Notes: generated by a model from the letters alone, not told the origin. Positions 1 to 8,171 are shown, numbered from the stretch's first letter. The stretch: DNA of 64,000 nt from Anaerolineae bacterium (GCA_027494055.1 JAOSJO010000025.1:453262-517261), one strand, 5' to 3'. Program-made: numbers and translations.

Positions 1-133
1 TGGAGGCGAAAGCAATCTGCCCGCCGGCGGTCTGGGCCTGCGACGCCGGGGGCGTCAACCCGATGACCACGACCAGCAGCAGGGCGGTCGTGATCGCAAT
101 GCGCACGTGCGATGATTGAACACGGTCTGACAT
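1..133 (-). CDS. Secreted protein, N-terminus only (cut by window edge)
   Basis: Reading leftward from an ATG at 133, the frame stays open to the edge and gives about 44 residues: a short polar start, a hydrophobic core (residues about 11-26, rich in L, V and I) and a PASQAQ-type signal peptidase site. The mature part begins TAGGQIAFAS, a start often seen in secreted beta-propeller (PD40/TolB-like) proteins, but too little remains to name the fold. An AGAGGAG ribosome site lies about 11 nt upstream. The signal peptide is clear; the function is unknown. Confidence 0.65.
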   Translation of the reverse strand, partial: MSDRVQSSHVRIAITTALLLVVVIGLTPPASQAQTAGGQIAFAS

Positions 134-275
134 AGCCTCTTGCACTCCTCTTTGCATTCCATTTGGTCCCGTGGCTGACCGATGGTGTGCGAACAGCCCC
201 AGTTTGCCACGAACGGATCAATTGTAAGTCAGGCAGGCGCAGTCGGCAACCTTTCTCAAAGCGCCGGGATGTCAT

Positions 276-297
276 AAAAGGCGCGCCGGCGGCGCGC
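276..297 (-). terminator. Rho-independent terminator of the EamA permease gene
   Basis: On the minus strand a 7-bp GC stem (GCGCGCC / GGCGCGC, 3-nt loop) is followed by CTTTT. It sits about 35 nt past the permease stop codon and before the start region of the leftmost gene. Confidence 0.6.
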
Positions 298-330
298 TTG
301 CGGCGGCCTGACCCGGTGCGCGGTCCCCCG

Positions 331-1224
331 CTACGCGCGGCGAAGCTGCACGAGCAGCGCCCCGACCCCCGCGAGGACCAGCCCGCCCGCCTGCACCAGC
401 GTGGGCCGCTCGCCCAGGAAGAGCCAGGCCAGCACCGCGACCTGGATCAACATCGTGTTGTTGATGACGCTGCTCTGCATCGCCGGGAGCGTGCGCAGCG
501 TGTGGTTCCAGAGCGTGAAGGCGAAGGCCGTGTTGACCACCGCCAGCCATCCGATGATGGCCCAGTGCAGGGGCTGAGCGCCGGAAGCCCCTGGAGCGCG
601 ACCCCGGCCAGCAGGAGCGCCGCCGCGCCCACCCCCCATGCTCACCACCGTGACCACAACCGGCGGGAGGTCGCCGGCGCGGTTGACACGCCGCCCCAGG
701 ATCGACGAGCCGGCGTTGGCGAGCAGCCCCACCGCCGCGACGACATAACCCAACAGCGCGCCGCCCGACAGGCCGGCGGGGGAGAAGTAGATCAGCGCGC
801 CGAGGACGGCGAAGCCGACGCCGCCCCACTGCAGGCGCGACGGTCGCTCGCCGAGCATGGCGATACCCGCAACCGCCACCACAACCGGCGTGAAGTTCAG
901 CACCAGCGAGAACGTGATCGCCGGAAGGTAGTCCAGGCCGACGAACTGCGCGCCCTGGGTCGCCGCGTAGAAGACCAGCCCCAGGACGACAAGCAGCGCC
1001 CAGCGCCGCCGGGGCAGGGTCCGCAGCGCGGCCAGCCGGGGCCGGTGGAACACCACCAGCGGCAGCAGGCACAGGAACGCCAGCGTGTAGCGCAGGCCGG
1101 CGAAGGTCAGCGCGGGGATGTCTTTCAGGCCAATCTTGATGAGGACAATCGAGGTGGACCAGAGGAACGTCACGAACAGCGCCTGGAGTATCGCGATCAC
1201 GTGGGGCGAGCGCTTGGGCAGCAC
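331..1224 (-). CDS. EamA/DMT-family membrane transporter
   Basis: About 297 residues with ten predicted membrane helices in two EamA repeats; the first opens with ALFVTFLWSTSIVLIKIGL, the second with GWLAVVNTAFAFTLWNHTL. This fits the drug/metabolite transporter superfamily of inner-membrane efflux or uptake carriers; the substrate cannot be told. GTG at 1224 is chosen because GGGAGG sits 7 nt upstream; a TTG at 1245 is the alternative. Between about 560 and 650 the frame jumps and returns (an extra G in a G6 run, then a missing C), so helix 7 reads correctly only in another frame; these look like paired sequencing errors. Ends in the terminator at 276-297. Confidence 0.85.
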   Translation of the reverse strand: MLPKRSPHVIAILQALFVTFLWSTSIVLIKIGLKDIPALTFAGLRYTLAFLCLLPLVVFHRPRLAALRTLPRRRWALLVVLGLVFYAATQGAQFVGLDYLPAITFSLVLNFTPVVVAVAGIAMLGERPSRLQWGGVGFAVLGALIYFSPAGLSGGALLGYVVAAVGLLANAGSSILGRRVNRAGDLPPVVVTVVSMGGGRGGAPAGRGRAPGASGAQPLHWAIIGWLAVVNTAFAFTLWNHTLRTLPAMQSSVINNTMLIQVAVLAWLFLGERPTLVQAGGLVLAGVGALLVQLRRA

Positions 1225-1424
1225 GGCGGCACCTCCCGGAATCAAAAAGGCCAGGGACGCGAAAACACTGCGCCAACCTAACCCCTCCAGGCTTTTATCC
1301 TATCAGGTGCTACGCCCTCTGGCTTTTGTGACGCTCGGTCCAGGCCCGGCGCGCCGGCGGAACCCTAGTCACTCAGGCTGACACGACCAGGATAACACGA
1401 GACGCTGCGGCGGGTCAAGCCCGG

Positions 1425-1453
1425 TTGACGGCGCCCCACCGCGCGGCTATACT
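1425..1453 (+). promoter_or_regulatory. Sigma-70-type promoter for the Trm112-like gene
   Basis: TTGACG (1425-1430) and TATACT (1448-1453) are separated by exactly 17 nt. The predicted transcript would start near 1460, leaving a leader of about 34 nt that carries the AGGAGA ribosome site before the ATG at 1494. Confidence 0.7.
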
Positions 1454-1493
1454 CCTGTCACGCATCCCGAACAGGCAACAGGAGAACCACCCA

Positions 1494-1760
1494 ATGGCGG
1501 ATGAGGCGTCACAAGCGAGCGAATCCCCTCCCATTGATGCGGAACTGCTGGAGATATTGCGCTGCCCCGTGGCCGTGCACTACGAAGGCGACGACCCCGG
1601 CCGGCTGGAGCTGGTGCACAACTGCTGGTTGGTCTCACACGAGTCGGGCTACAAGTACCCCATCCGCGACGGCATCCCGATCATGCTGGTCGAGGTCGGC
1701 GAGAAGTACAAGGATGTCGCGGTCGAGGATTTGCCCGTGCCGCCGCCGGCGGACGATTAG
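1494..1760 (+). CDS. Trm112-like zinc-ribbon-type small protein
   Basis: An 88-residue cytoplasmic protein of the Trm112p/UPF0434 type. Visible features are DAELLEILRCPV near residue 18, a central beta region and the typical C-terminal YPIRDGIPIMLVEE-like motif (YPIRDGIPIMLVEVGEK). Trm112 proteins serve as small partners that stabilise methyltransferases; many bacterial members have lost the full zinc-cysteine set, as here where only one Cys of the first knuckle and one other are seen. The ATG at 1494 follows AGGAGA by 9 nt. A strong promoter lies upstream and a terminator directly downstream, so it is a single-gene unit. Confidence 0.85.
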   Translation: MADEASQASESPPIDAELLEILRCPVAVHYEGDDPGRLELVHNCWLVSHESGYKYPIRDGIPIMLVEVGEKYKDVAVEDLPVPPPADD

Positions 1761-1788
1761 GCATCGGCGCGCACGCCCAGCCACGCAG

Positions 1789-1812
1789 CGCCCGGCGCAG
1801 GCCGGGCGTTTT
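1789..1812 (+). terminator. Rho-independent terminator after the Trm112-like gene
   Basis: Perfect 8-bp stem CGCCCGGC / GCCGGGCG with a GCAG loop followed by TTTTG, about 30 nt after the stop codon; it also lies between two convergent genes. Confidence 0.75.
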
Positions 1813-1824
1813 GCTTGAATGCCC

Positions 1825-2550
1825 TCAGAAGTCGTAGTCGCGGTCTTCCCGGAGCGCGGTGAAGCGCATGAAGGCGCGCTCCTGCGGCGACAGATCGATC
1901 GGGAAGTGCGTGTCGTCGTGCGACTCCAGGATGCGGTAGCCTTCCTTGACGTAGCTGCGGATCGTGTGCGGGCTGACGCCCATCTCGTCGGCGGCGAGGT
2001 CGGCCGGCATCCCCTCGATCACGCACAGGCGCAGCGCCTGCTCCACGCGGTCGGTCAGGCCGGGGTAGCGCCGCAGGCCCGGCAGCACCTCGGCGTGCGT
2101 GAAGGCCCCTTCGGGGTTGTCGGCGAGCGCCTCTGCGACTGCATGGCTGATGACGAACTCGTAGTGCGTCGCGTGAACCACCGCCCCCGCGATGCCGATG
2201 CGCACGTCGCCCTTGACCAGATAACCTGCCGCGCCCGCCCGGCTTGCCGTCAGGATGCGCTCCCGCTCGGCCCGCGATGAAAGGCCCAACACCTTCCCCG
2301 CCCTCGGTCCAAGCTGGCGCAAGGCCTCGTGAAGCCGGTCGAGGTCGGGCGTCCAGTCCACCTCGTACAGGGTAACGTCGGGCAGCTCGGCCTCCTGCGC
2401 TTCCGCAAGCCACGCCACCAGGTTCTCATGGAAGACGAAACGCGCCACAACGCGCGTGCGCCGGTCCCACGCCAGGTAACTGTTCACCGCATGTAAGGCG
2501 TAAATATCCGAGTCCATCAACGCGACTTTGATGTTGAGCGTCACATCCAT
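1825..2550 (-). CDS. Response-regulator-like protein with pseudo-receiver and LuxR-type HTH
   Basis: 241 residues. The N-terminal half has a CheY-like receiver pattern: an acidic pocket (ALMDSD, residues 10-15), a beta3 strand DVTLYEVDW in which the usual phospho-acceptor Asp is Glu63, and the conserved Lys113 in GAAGYLVKG. The C-terminal half has a LuxR/sigma-region-4-like helix-turn-helix (about residues 176-208, containing ADEMGVSPHTIRSYVKEG). The Asp-to-Glu change suggests a receiver that cannot be phosphorylated normally or is locked active; this is inference. The ATG at 2550 is preceded by AGGAGGGGG. It lies 35 nt downstream of a glycosyltransferase gene on the same strand. No histidine kinase is adjacent. 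Confidence 0.75.
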   Translation of the reverse strand: MDVTLNIKVALMDSDIYALHAVNSYLAWDRRTRVVARFVFHENLVAWLAEAQEAELPDVTLYEVDWTPDLDRLHEALRQLGPRAGKVLGLSSRAERERILTASRAGAAGYLVKGDVRIGIAGAVVHATHYEFVISHAVAEALADNPEGAFTHAEVLPGLRRYPGLTDRVEQALRLCVIEGMPADLAADEMGVSPHTIRSYVKEGYRILESHDDTHFPIDLSPQERAFMRFTALREDRDYDF

Positions 2551-2585
2551 CTGCCCCCTCCTGACCGTGCGCCTACAAGACGCAC

Positions 2586-3577
2586 CTACAAGGCGCGCCG
2601 CCAATCGGGCGGCTTGCGCCGCCACCGCCACCAACACCCCACCGGGTAGCCGAGCATCTTCGCCACGTCGCCCGTCACCCGGATCAACGGCGTCCACCCG
2701 CCGACGCGCAGGACCACGGGCAGCGGGTATTCACGCCCCAGCCGCCAGATCGGCCGGCTGAACATCCACACCGCGCCCGCTGCCAGCAGCAGCCACCACC
2801 AGCGGCGGTGCAGCGCGCCCGCGAGCAGCAAAAACGGACCCAGAAGCAGGTAAGTAATGTACCGTATCAGGTGGCGACGCCGCCACAGGTCGGCCTTTGC
2901 CGTCGCCGCGCGCATAGCGGTAGTACTGCACGAAGAAGGCGCGCAGGCTCCCGCGCGGGCGGAAGTAGGCGACCGCATCCGGCGCCCACGCGAAGCCCCC
3001 GAAACGCGCGCGCAGCCGGAGGTCGAAGATCAGGTCTTCGCAGTAGTCCAGCCACTCCGGATAGCCGCCCACCGCCGCGAACGCCTCGCGCCGGTACGCC
3101 ACCGACCGGCTCGACGGGAGGAATGTCCCCGGGTCGATCTCCTCAATGCGCGGGAGCACGGTTGCCGCCATCGCGATCTCGAAGGGCGTCTGTGGATCGG
3201 GCAGGAAGAAGCCGGAGACCACCTGCGTCGCCGGGTCAGCCTCGAACGGCGCGACCAGCCGTTCCAGCCACGCCGGGTCCAACCGCACGCCGGCATCGAC
3301 GCTGGCGATGATCCCATCCGGGACCGCGGCCACCGCAGCATTGCGCCCCTGGCTGATGTTCGCGCCGGGCCGGACAATCACGCGCAGCGGCAGCCGGTCG
3401 GCGTAGGATTCGATCACGGCAACGGTGTCATCGCGCGAGCCGCCATCGACGATCACCACCGCGTCGGGCGGGCGCGTCTGCGCGACGAGCGAGTCCAGCA
3501 GCCGGCGGACACTCGCGCCCTCGTTGAGCACGGTGGAGATGACGGTAACGTGGCTCGCGCGGCAAGGACGGCGTCAT
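2586..3577 (-). CDS. Family 2 glycosyltransferase with C-terminal membrane segment (frameshifted)
   Basis: A GT-A fold family 2 transferase: VTVISTVLNEG start, VVIVDGGSRDDT nucleotide-binding strand, ASVDAGVRLDPAWL (DxD-like metal site), and a YCEDLIFDLRLR acceptor motif. The C-terminus (2586-2890) adds two hydrophobic segments (LIRYITYLLLGPFLLLAG and a Trp-rich one), so the enzyme is membrane-anchored, as in polysaccharide or glycolipid synthesis. Two one-base frameshifts break it: near 3560 just after the ATG at 3577, and near 2890 after RYARGDGK. Both fall in otherwise conserved sequence and look like sequence errors. The sugar donor and acceptor are unknown. Confidence 0.8.
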
Positions 3578-3645
3578 GCGAACTCTGCCCCTCACCCCTG
3601 TGACAAACCTCAACCACCCTGGCTGCCAGTATAGCCCAGGCGGTT

Positions 3646-3673
3646 TTGTGCGTGCAACGCGGGGCGTTATACT
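3646..3673 (+). promoter_or_regulatory. Promoter with -10 box six nt from the start codon (leaderless candidate)
   Basis: TTGTGC (3646-3651), a 16-nt spacer and TATACT (3668-3673); only CGCCCC separates the -10 box from the ATG at 3680. Transcription would therefore begin at or next to the A of the start codon, and no Shine-Dalgarno sequence is present. Confidence 0.5.
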
Positions 3674-3679
3674 CGCCCC

Positions 3680-4923
3680 ATGAGCGACCGCGACACTTTT
3701 GAACTCGAACTCACCACGATGGCCCACGGCGGGAGCGCCCTCGGCCGGCACGAGGGCCGCGCGATCTTTGTCCCGTATGCGCTCCCCGGCGAGCGGGTGC
3801 GCGCCCGCATCGTCGAGGACAAGGGGCGCTATGCCCGCGCCGAGGTCGTGGACCTGCTGGCGCCGTCGCCAGACCGTGCCACGCCGCCGTGCCCGCACTT
3901 CGGACCCGGGCAGTGCGGCGGCTGCCACTGGCAGCACATCGACTACGCCGCGCAGCTCCGGCTCAAGCGCGCGGTGGTGATCGACCAGTTCCAGCGCGTC
4001 GGCAAGGTCGCGGAGCCGCGCGTGCTGGCGACGCTGCCCGCGCCCGACCCCTGGGCGTACCGCGTGCACGTGACGCTCCACGCCGACGCCGCGGGCGCGC
4101 TCGGCTTCTGGTCCGACGACAACAGCCACATCGTGCCCATTGAGGAATGCCACATCATCCGCCCGGAGCTGCTCAACCTGCTCACCCAACTCGAATTCGA
4201 GGACGCCGGCCTCACCCACGTGCACCTGCAGGTCGGCGCGGATGAGGCCTTGATGATGGTGCTCAGCACGGCGGACGACACGCCGCCCGCGCTGGAGACC
4301 GACCTGCCGCTCTCGATCAACTTCCTGCTCAGCGACAACGAACCGCTCAACCTGATCGGCTCCACCCACGTGCATTACGAAGTGCGCGGGCGCGGGTTCC
4401 GCGTCACCGCGGGAGGCTTCTTCCAGGCCAACCCGCCGGTCGCCGGCCTGCTCGTCGATGAGGTCATGCACCGGCTCGACCTCAGCAGCGACGCGAGCGT
4501 GCTCGACCTCTACAGCGGCGTGGGGCTGTTCAGCGCCTTCATCGCGGAGCGCGCGGCGCTGGTCGCCGCCGTCGAGTCGTACCCCCTGCCGTGACCGACG
4601 CCGAAGACAACCTGGCCGACTTCGACAACGTGGACCTGATCGAGGGCGCGGTCGAGGACGTGCTGCCTGACCTCGAAGGCCCCTTCGACGCCGCCGTGGT
4701 CGATCCGCCGCGCACCGGCATGACGCCCGAAGCGCTCGACGCGCTGGCGGCGCACACGCCGCGCACGCTGGTGTATGTGAGCTGCGACCCCGCCACGCTC
4801 GCGCGCGACGCCGGCCGGCTGGCGCGGCATGGCTACACCCTCGTCGAGACGCAGCCGGTCGATATGTTCCCACAGACGTTCCACATCGAGAGCGTGTCGC
4901 ACTTCGTCCGCGCGCACCTGTAA
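3680..4923 (+). CDS. 23S rRNA (uracil-5-)-methyltransferase, RlmD/RumA family (one frameshift)
   Basis: SAM-dependent RNA m5U methyltransferase. An N-terminal TRAM/OB-like region (residues 5-60, containing GGSALGRHEGRAIFVP) is followed by iron-sulfur-type cysteines C71, C79 and C82 (PCPHFGPGQCGGCHWQ) with a fourth Cys in EECH. The Rossmann domain shows FFQANPPV, DLYSGVGLFS (SAM loop), VVDPPRTG and the catalytic loop YVSCDPATLARD, then a C-terminal strand ending HFVRAHL. A one-base shift near 4580 splits the SAM domain into two frames. The start at 3680 fits the family and lies six nt from a -10 box. RlmD, RlmCD or TrmA-type specificity cannot be separated here. Confidence 0.88.
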
Positions 4924-4932
4924 TACCACCTG

Positions 4933-4941
4933 TGATACAAT
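4933..4941 (+). promoter_or_regulatory. Extended -10 promoter element before the GYD gene
   Basis: TGATACAAT is an extended -10 box (TG-n-TACAAT) without a clear -35, about 60 nt before the ATG at 5002. Confidence 0.4.
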
Positions 4942-5001
4942 CAAAGCACGGAGCGCGGCAGGGGAGCCAGCCGGCGCGCGTGTCACACGGGGAGGAGACA
5001 G

Positions 5002-5286
5002 ATGCCAACTTACATTTTGCTCAGCCAATTGACCGACGAAGGGGCCGAAACGATCAAGTTGCGCCCGGCGCGCATCCAGGAGGTCAACAAGGAGCTTGAG
5101 CAACTGGGCGCGAAAGTCGTCGCCCAGTTTGCGACGCTTGGGGCCTACGACTTCGTGAACGTGGTCGAAGCGCCGGACAACGAGACGATTTTCCGCATCT
5201 CGGTGGAAATGGGGTCGCGCGGCAGCGTCAGGATCACATCCATGCCGGCCGTCCCCATCGACGACTTTATCGGGTTGCTCAGCTAG
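5002..5286 (+). CDS. GYD domain protein
   Basis: 94-residue soluble protein of the GYD family (named for a Gly-Tyr-Asp motif, here GAYDFVNVVEAPDN at about residue 47). The start MPTYILLSQLTDEGAETIK and the final DDFIGLLS are typical of the family, which has a ferredoxin-like dimeric barrel fold and no proven enzymatic role. GGGGAGGAG lies 6-12 nt upstream of the ATG. It is followed 26 nt later by a toxin-antitoxin pair but is probably a separate unit because it has its own extended -10 box. Confidence 0.88.
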   Translation: MPTYILLSQLTDEGAETIKLRPARIQEVNKELEQLGAKVVAQFATLGAYDFVNVVEAPDNETIFRISVEMGSRGSVRITSMPAVPIDDFIGLLS

Positions 5287-5312
5287 GCGGGCGGGCTGGC
5301 TCCCCGCCTGGG

Positions 5313-5819
5313 ATGGTCTGTATGGACGTGCGCGAGGAAATCCGCCAGTTCGCGGAAAGCCAACCTGACATCATTGCCGTGTACCTGTTCGGCTCGCAGG
5401 CGAGCGGCAAGGCGCACCGCTTCAGCGATGTAGACGTGGCGGCGCTGCTGCCGACGGATATGCCGCCTGACGAACGCTTTGACCGGCGGCTTCTCCTGCT
5501 GGATGAGCTGGAGCGGCGGTTAGGTTTGCCGGTGGATTTCATCGTGCTGAACGACGCGCCGCCGCTATTGCAGTTCAAGGTGTTCAGTACGGGCGAGCGC
5601 CTGTTTGAGCGCGACCGCGCCGCGCGCTGCGAGTTCCAGATGTACGCGATGAGCCGCTACTACGACGAGAAGTACTACCTCGACTACCACCGCCGCGAGT
5701 TCATCAAGCGGGTAAAGGAGCAGGGCTTTGGTCGTGGACACCGCAGTCATCGTGACGCGCGTGCAGAGATTAAGCGAATATCTGAACGAATTGCGTCCAC
5801 TTCAGGCGACAACTCCTGA
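5313..5819 (+). CDS. mntA: MntA-type antitoxin (minimal nucleotidyltransferase)
   Basis: Minimal nucleotidyltransferase with the exact antitoxin motif GS-x10-D-x-D (G27-S28 to D39-V-D41, in FGSQASGKAHRFSDVD) and a downstream VDFIVLND strand that supplies the third acidic residue. In known MntA-HepT pairs this enzyme neutralises the HEPN toxin by adding AMP to a tyrosine of the toxin. The usual family length is about 140 residues; this frame is 168 and its last 92 nt overlap the toxin frame, so the real C-terminus may be shorter or a base error may have extended it. ATG at 5322 is a possible alternative start. It is followed by hepT in the usual order. Confidence 0.85.
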   Translation: MVCMDVREEIRQFAESQPDIIAVYLFGSQASGKAHRFSDVDVAALLPTDMPPDERFDRRLLLLDELERRLGLPVDFIVLNDAPPLLQFKVFSTGERLFERDRAARCEFQMYAMSRYYDEKYYLDYHRREFIKRVKEQGFGRGHRSHRDARAEIKRISERIASTSGDNS

Positions 5820-6159
5820 AGAGTATTTGGATGAAGCGATAACCCGTCTGGCAGTGGAGCGGCTGCTTCAGCTATGCGCTCAGGTCTGCATTGATATTGC
5901 CAACTACCTGATCGCGCAGCTTGATCTGCGGACACCCGATGAGCAAACGAACATCTTCATTATCCTGGGACAAGAGAAAATCATCCCGTTTGATTTGGCT
6001 GAACGAATGACGGGGCTGGTACGGTTCCGAAACATCCTGGTGCATGAATATGTGCAGATCGATGATCGTCAAGTCTACCGCCACCTGAAAGAAAACCTGG
6101 GCGACTTCGAGGCGTTCGCCCAGGCTGTTTTTGATCGCTTTGTCGCCGGCGCGGCCTAA
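5728..6159 (+). CDS. hepT: HepT-type HEPN ribonuclease toxin
   Basis: 143-residue all-helical HEPN (DUF86) protein carrying the exact RX4HXY active-site motif, R101 to Y108 (RNILVHEY). In characterised HepT toxins the Arg and His form the RNase site and the Tyr is the residue AMPylated by MntA. The start codon is a TTG at 5728 with AAGGAG 7 nt upstream, inside the end of mntA, which implies coupled translation. The last 76 nt lie in direct repeat copy L; the same C-terminal codons reappear at 8206-8281 without the rest of the gene. The TAA stop would overlap the TAG stop of a convergent ftsH by two bases, an arrangement still visible at 8278-8281. Confidence 0.9.
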   Translation: MVVDTAVIVTRVQRLSEYLNELRPLQATTPEEYLDEAITRLAVERLLQLCAQVCIDIANYLIAQLDLRTPDEQTNIFIILGQEKIIPFDLAERMTGLVRFRNILVHEYVQIDDRQVYRHLKENLGDFEAFAQAVFDRFVAGAA

Positions 6160-6222
6160 TCGATGGCCTGCGCCGCCGCTCTTTCGGCAGATATGGCGTC
6201 CGGCTCCCGGCACACGCGGCGC
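6084..6222. repeat. 139-bp direct repeat, left copy (hepT 3' end plus ftsH 3' end)
   Basis: Matches 8206-8344 at a constant offset of 2122 bp with six differences, all transitions. It consists of the last 25 codons of hepT followed by the reverse complement of the last ~20 codons of ftsH. Here hepT is whole and the ftsH part is a remnant (with Ile for Val and Arg for Lys relative to the true gene). Identity stops sharply after 6222, where a truncated kinase reading frame begins. Confidence 0.9.
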
Positions 6223-6664
6223 GAGTTCAAAGCGCTCGCTTGACGCACGTCTGGGCGACATAGAGCGTATTGTTGGCGAGCAGGCGTGGATCACGGAGGG
6301 TATCTATCTTTGGTAGCTTGATGATCTGCTCCACGCCGCCGATGCCGTCATCTGGCTTGATTTGCCGTGGCGGGTCATCGTGTTGCGGATCGTGCGCCGC
6401 CACCTCCGAGCCACCCTGGCCGGCACTAACCGTCACCCCGGCTTGCGACGGCTGATCGCGTTTCTACACTGGTCGCGGGGGTACTATGTGGCCGATGGGC
6501 CTCTGACGCCGGCCGCTCCCGATGATGACGACGCGACCAATCGTGCTGATGCCATCGCGTATCTGGCAGCCTTCTCCAGCAAGATCATCCATTGCTGCAC
6601 TGCCCGCGATGTGGCTGCTCTGGCGCGACAGTTCACCCACCCTGGGCTGATACCCAACCCGTGA
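6223..6664 (+). pseudogene. 5'-truncated P-loop kinase (DNA topology modulation/FlaR-like)
   Basis: One frame gives the middle and C-terminal parts of an adenylate-kinase-like protein: WITEGIYLW, then a TAG stop at 6314-6316, then LDDLLHAADAVIWLDLP, the Arg-rich lid LRIVRRHLRATL and a C-terminal helical region to 6664. The P-loop and first ~45 residues are absent because the frame starts at the end of direct repeat L. The family are small NTP-dependent kinases of unclear substrate. Both the missing P-loop and the in-frame stop argue that it is dead. Confidence 0.7.
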
Positions 6665-6749
6665 GCACAACGCGCCAGAGATAGATAACCCAGAGGTCAT
6701 CCACTCTCCTGCTACCTTTCGGGAAACCGCCGGGTCAAGGTGCGAGAAA

Positions 6750-8171
6750 TCAGGGTACAGCCCACACGACCACCCCACTGGAGATCAAATCTGTACGCAC
6801 CGAACTGGAGGAAGTGAGTCCTGTGTGGGTAGTTGCCAGGAGCGTACCCTCAGGGGAAAAAACCGCTCTCATCACCAGGCGCTCCACCGGCAGTTCGGCC
6901 AGCCTCTCCCCGCTTGTCGCGTTCAGCAGTAACAACACGAACGGATCTGACCACGCCTCGGAATACGCGGCAACGACCAGCGTAACGACCAGCATGTCGC
7001 CATCGGGGCTGAAGGAAAGGGAATTGAGATTATCCGCCACAGACCATGTCGTATACGACATTTCCTCAACATCAAGTATGCCCATGACAGCTTGATACCT
7101 GTCGCCCCGCATGAGCAACGGAAAAACTGCGATGGTTCCGTCGGGGGAGAAGGTGATCGCGCGACCGGGGTCGTTTGCCTGGTCAAACGGGGCGCCCAGG
7201 TCGAAAACCGCCAGTTGCTCACCGGTTGTGGTATCCCACAGCCGCAGCGACGTATCTCGAACACCATGGCCTGTCGGGTCAGCGTAACCGGCAGAGACAA
7301 GCCGGTCGCCGTCGGGGCTGAAGGCCAGCGCGCCAACCGCCTCGTGCCCCTCCGATACCGCGAGTCTGGCTCCCGTTGCGGCGCTCCACAGGCTGATGCT
7401 GCCACCCAGAGAAGCTGTTGCCCACATGGACAGGTCTGCACTGATGGCTGCGATCCCATTATAGTGCTCAGCCTCGACATCCACGACGGTGTGTTCGTCC
7501 GTTTCCAATGACCACAGATGCAGGTCCCCATCAGACACATCTACCGTGGCAAGCGTCTCGCCCCCACGGCTGAACTGTAGCGCTCCCATCCTCCAGGGCG
7601 CGCGTACTGTGGGGTCCAACCGGCGTGGCTCCGAGGGTACGCCCTTAATGTCATGCACCCAGACCGCCCAAGGCGTGCTGATTGCCAGGCGTGCGCCATC
7701 GGGCGACCACACGAGATCAACCGGCTCCTGATACGCTGCCTCTGCCACCGGTTCCAGGTCACCGAAGTTGGCTGCCGTGATTGGCGTATCTGTCGTCGGC
7801 ACGCCCAGAGTCTGGAATATCGGCCTGAGCTGGTCCACCCCGCCGACCACTTCAGGGGTGTAACCGGAGATAAACTCTCTCCTGAATCTCAGCGGCCACC
7901 AGATCAGGTCGTCGCTGCACCGGGGGTCAGAGAGCACGTACACCTGGGCGCCCGGTCCAAGCCGGGCTACCACGTCGCTCTCAAGTGATCTGTCTCTGTA
8001 AACGGTCAGGGAGGCGTCAGAAACTACCTCCGCAAACACCCCACCCGCCAGCCGGGAGCTGGCAAGGTCCTCAGCAGAGCACAGCGGCGGAGGGGGATCG
8101 CCCTGAGCATAAGCGGGGAACAGCGAGAACGAAAGCAGCATGGTCATCCAGAACGCCAGCGGCCTCAACAT
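6750..8171 (-). CDS. Secreted SH3b-like plus WD40 beta-propeller protein
   Basis: 473 residues. A signal peptide (MLRPLAFWMTMLLSFSLFPAYAQG) is followed by an SH3b-like segment (about residues 40-115, VYRDRSLESDVVARLGPGAQ ... WWPLRF, with two Cys) and then six to seven WD40/YVTN-like blades built on LxFSPDGxxLxx and SLWSAATGARL patterns. It probably acts outside the membrane as a binding scaffold; no catalytic motif was seen. ATG at 8171 follows AAGGAGAGG. It is the intact gene of the islet between the two 139-bp repeats; the repeat begins only 34 bp upstream of its start, so it may depend on read-through from ftsH on the same strand. Confidence 0.82.
   Translation of the reverse strand: MLRPLAFWMTMLLSFSLFPAYAQGDPPPPLCSAEDLASSRLAGGVFAEVVSDASLTVYRDRSLESDVVARLGPGAQVYVLSDPRCSDDLIWWPLRFRREFISGYTPEVVGGVDQLRPIFQTLGVPTTDTPITAANFGDLEPVAEAAYQEPVDLVWSPDGARLAISTPWAVWVHDIKGVPSEPRRLDPTVRAPWRMGALQFSRGGETLATVDVSDGDLHLWSLETDEHTVVDVEAEHYNGIAAISADLSMWATASLGGSISLWSAATGARLAVSEGHEAVGALAFSPDGDRLVSAGYADPTGHGVRDTSLRLWDTTTGEQLAVFDLGAPFDQANDPGRAITFSPDGTIAVFPLLMRGDRYQAVMGILDVEEMSYTTWSVADNLNSLSFSPDGDMLVVTLVVAAYSEAWSDPFVLLLLNATSGERLAELPVERLVMRAVFSPEGTLLATTHTGLTSSSSVRTDLISSGVVVWAVP

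Noticed and set aside
163..1281. 372-codon plus-strand frame over the EamA gene
   Set aside because: Composition is Arg/Gln/His-rich as expected for antisense of a membrane protein; the minus strand has ten helices.
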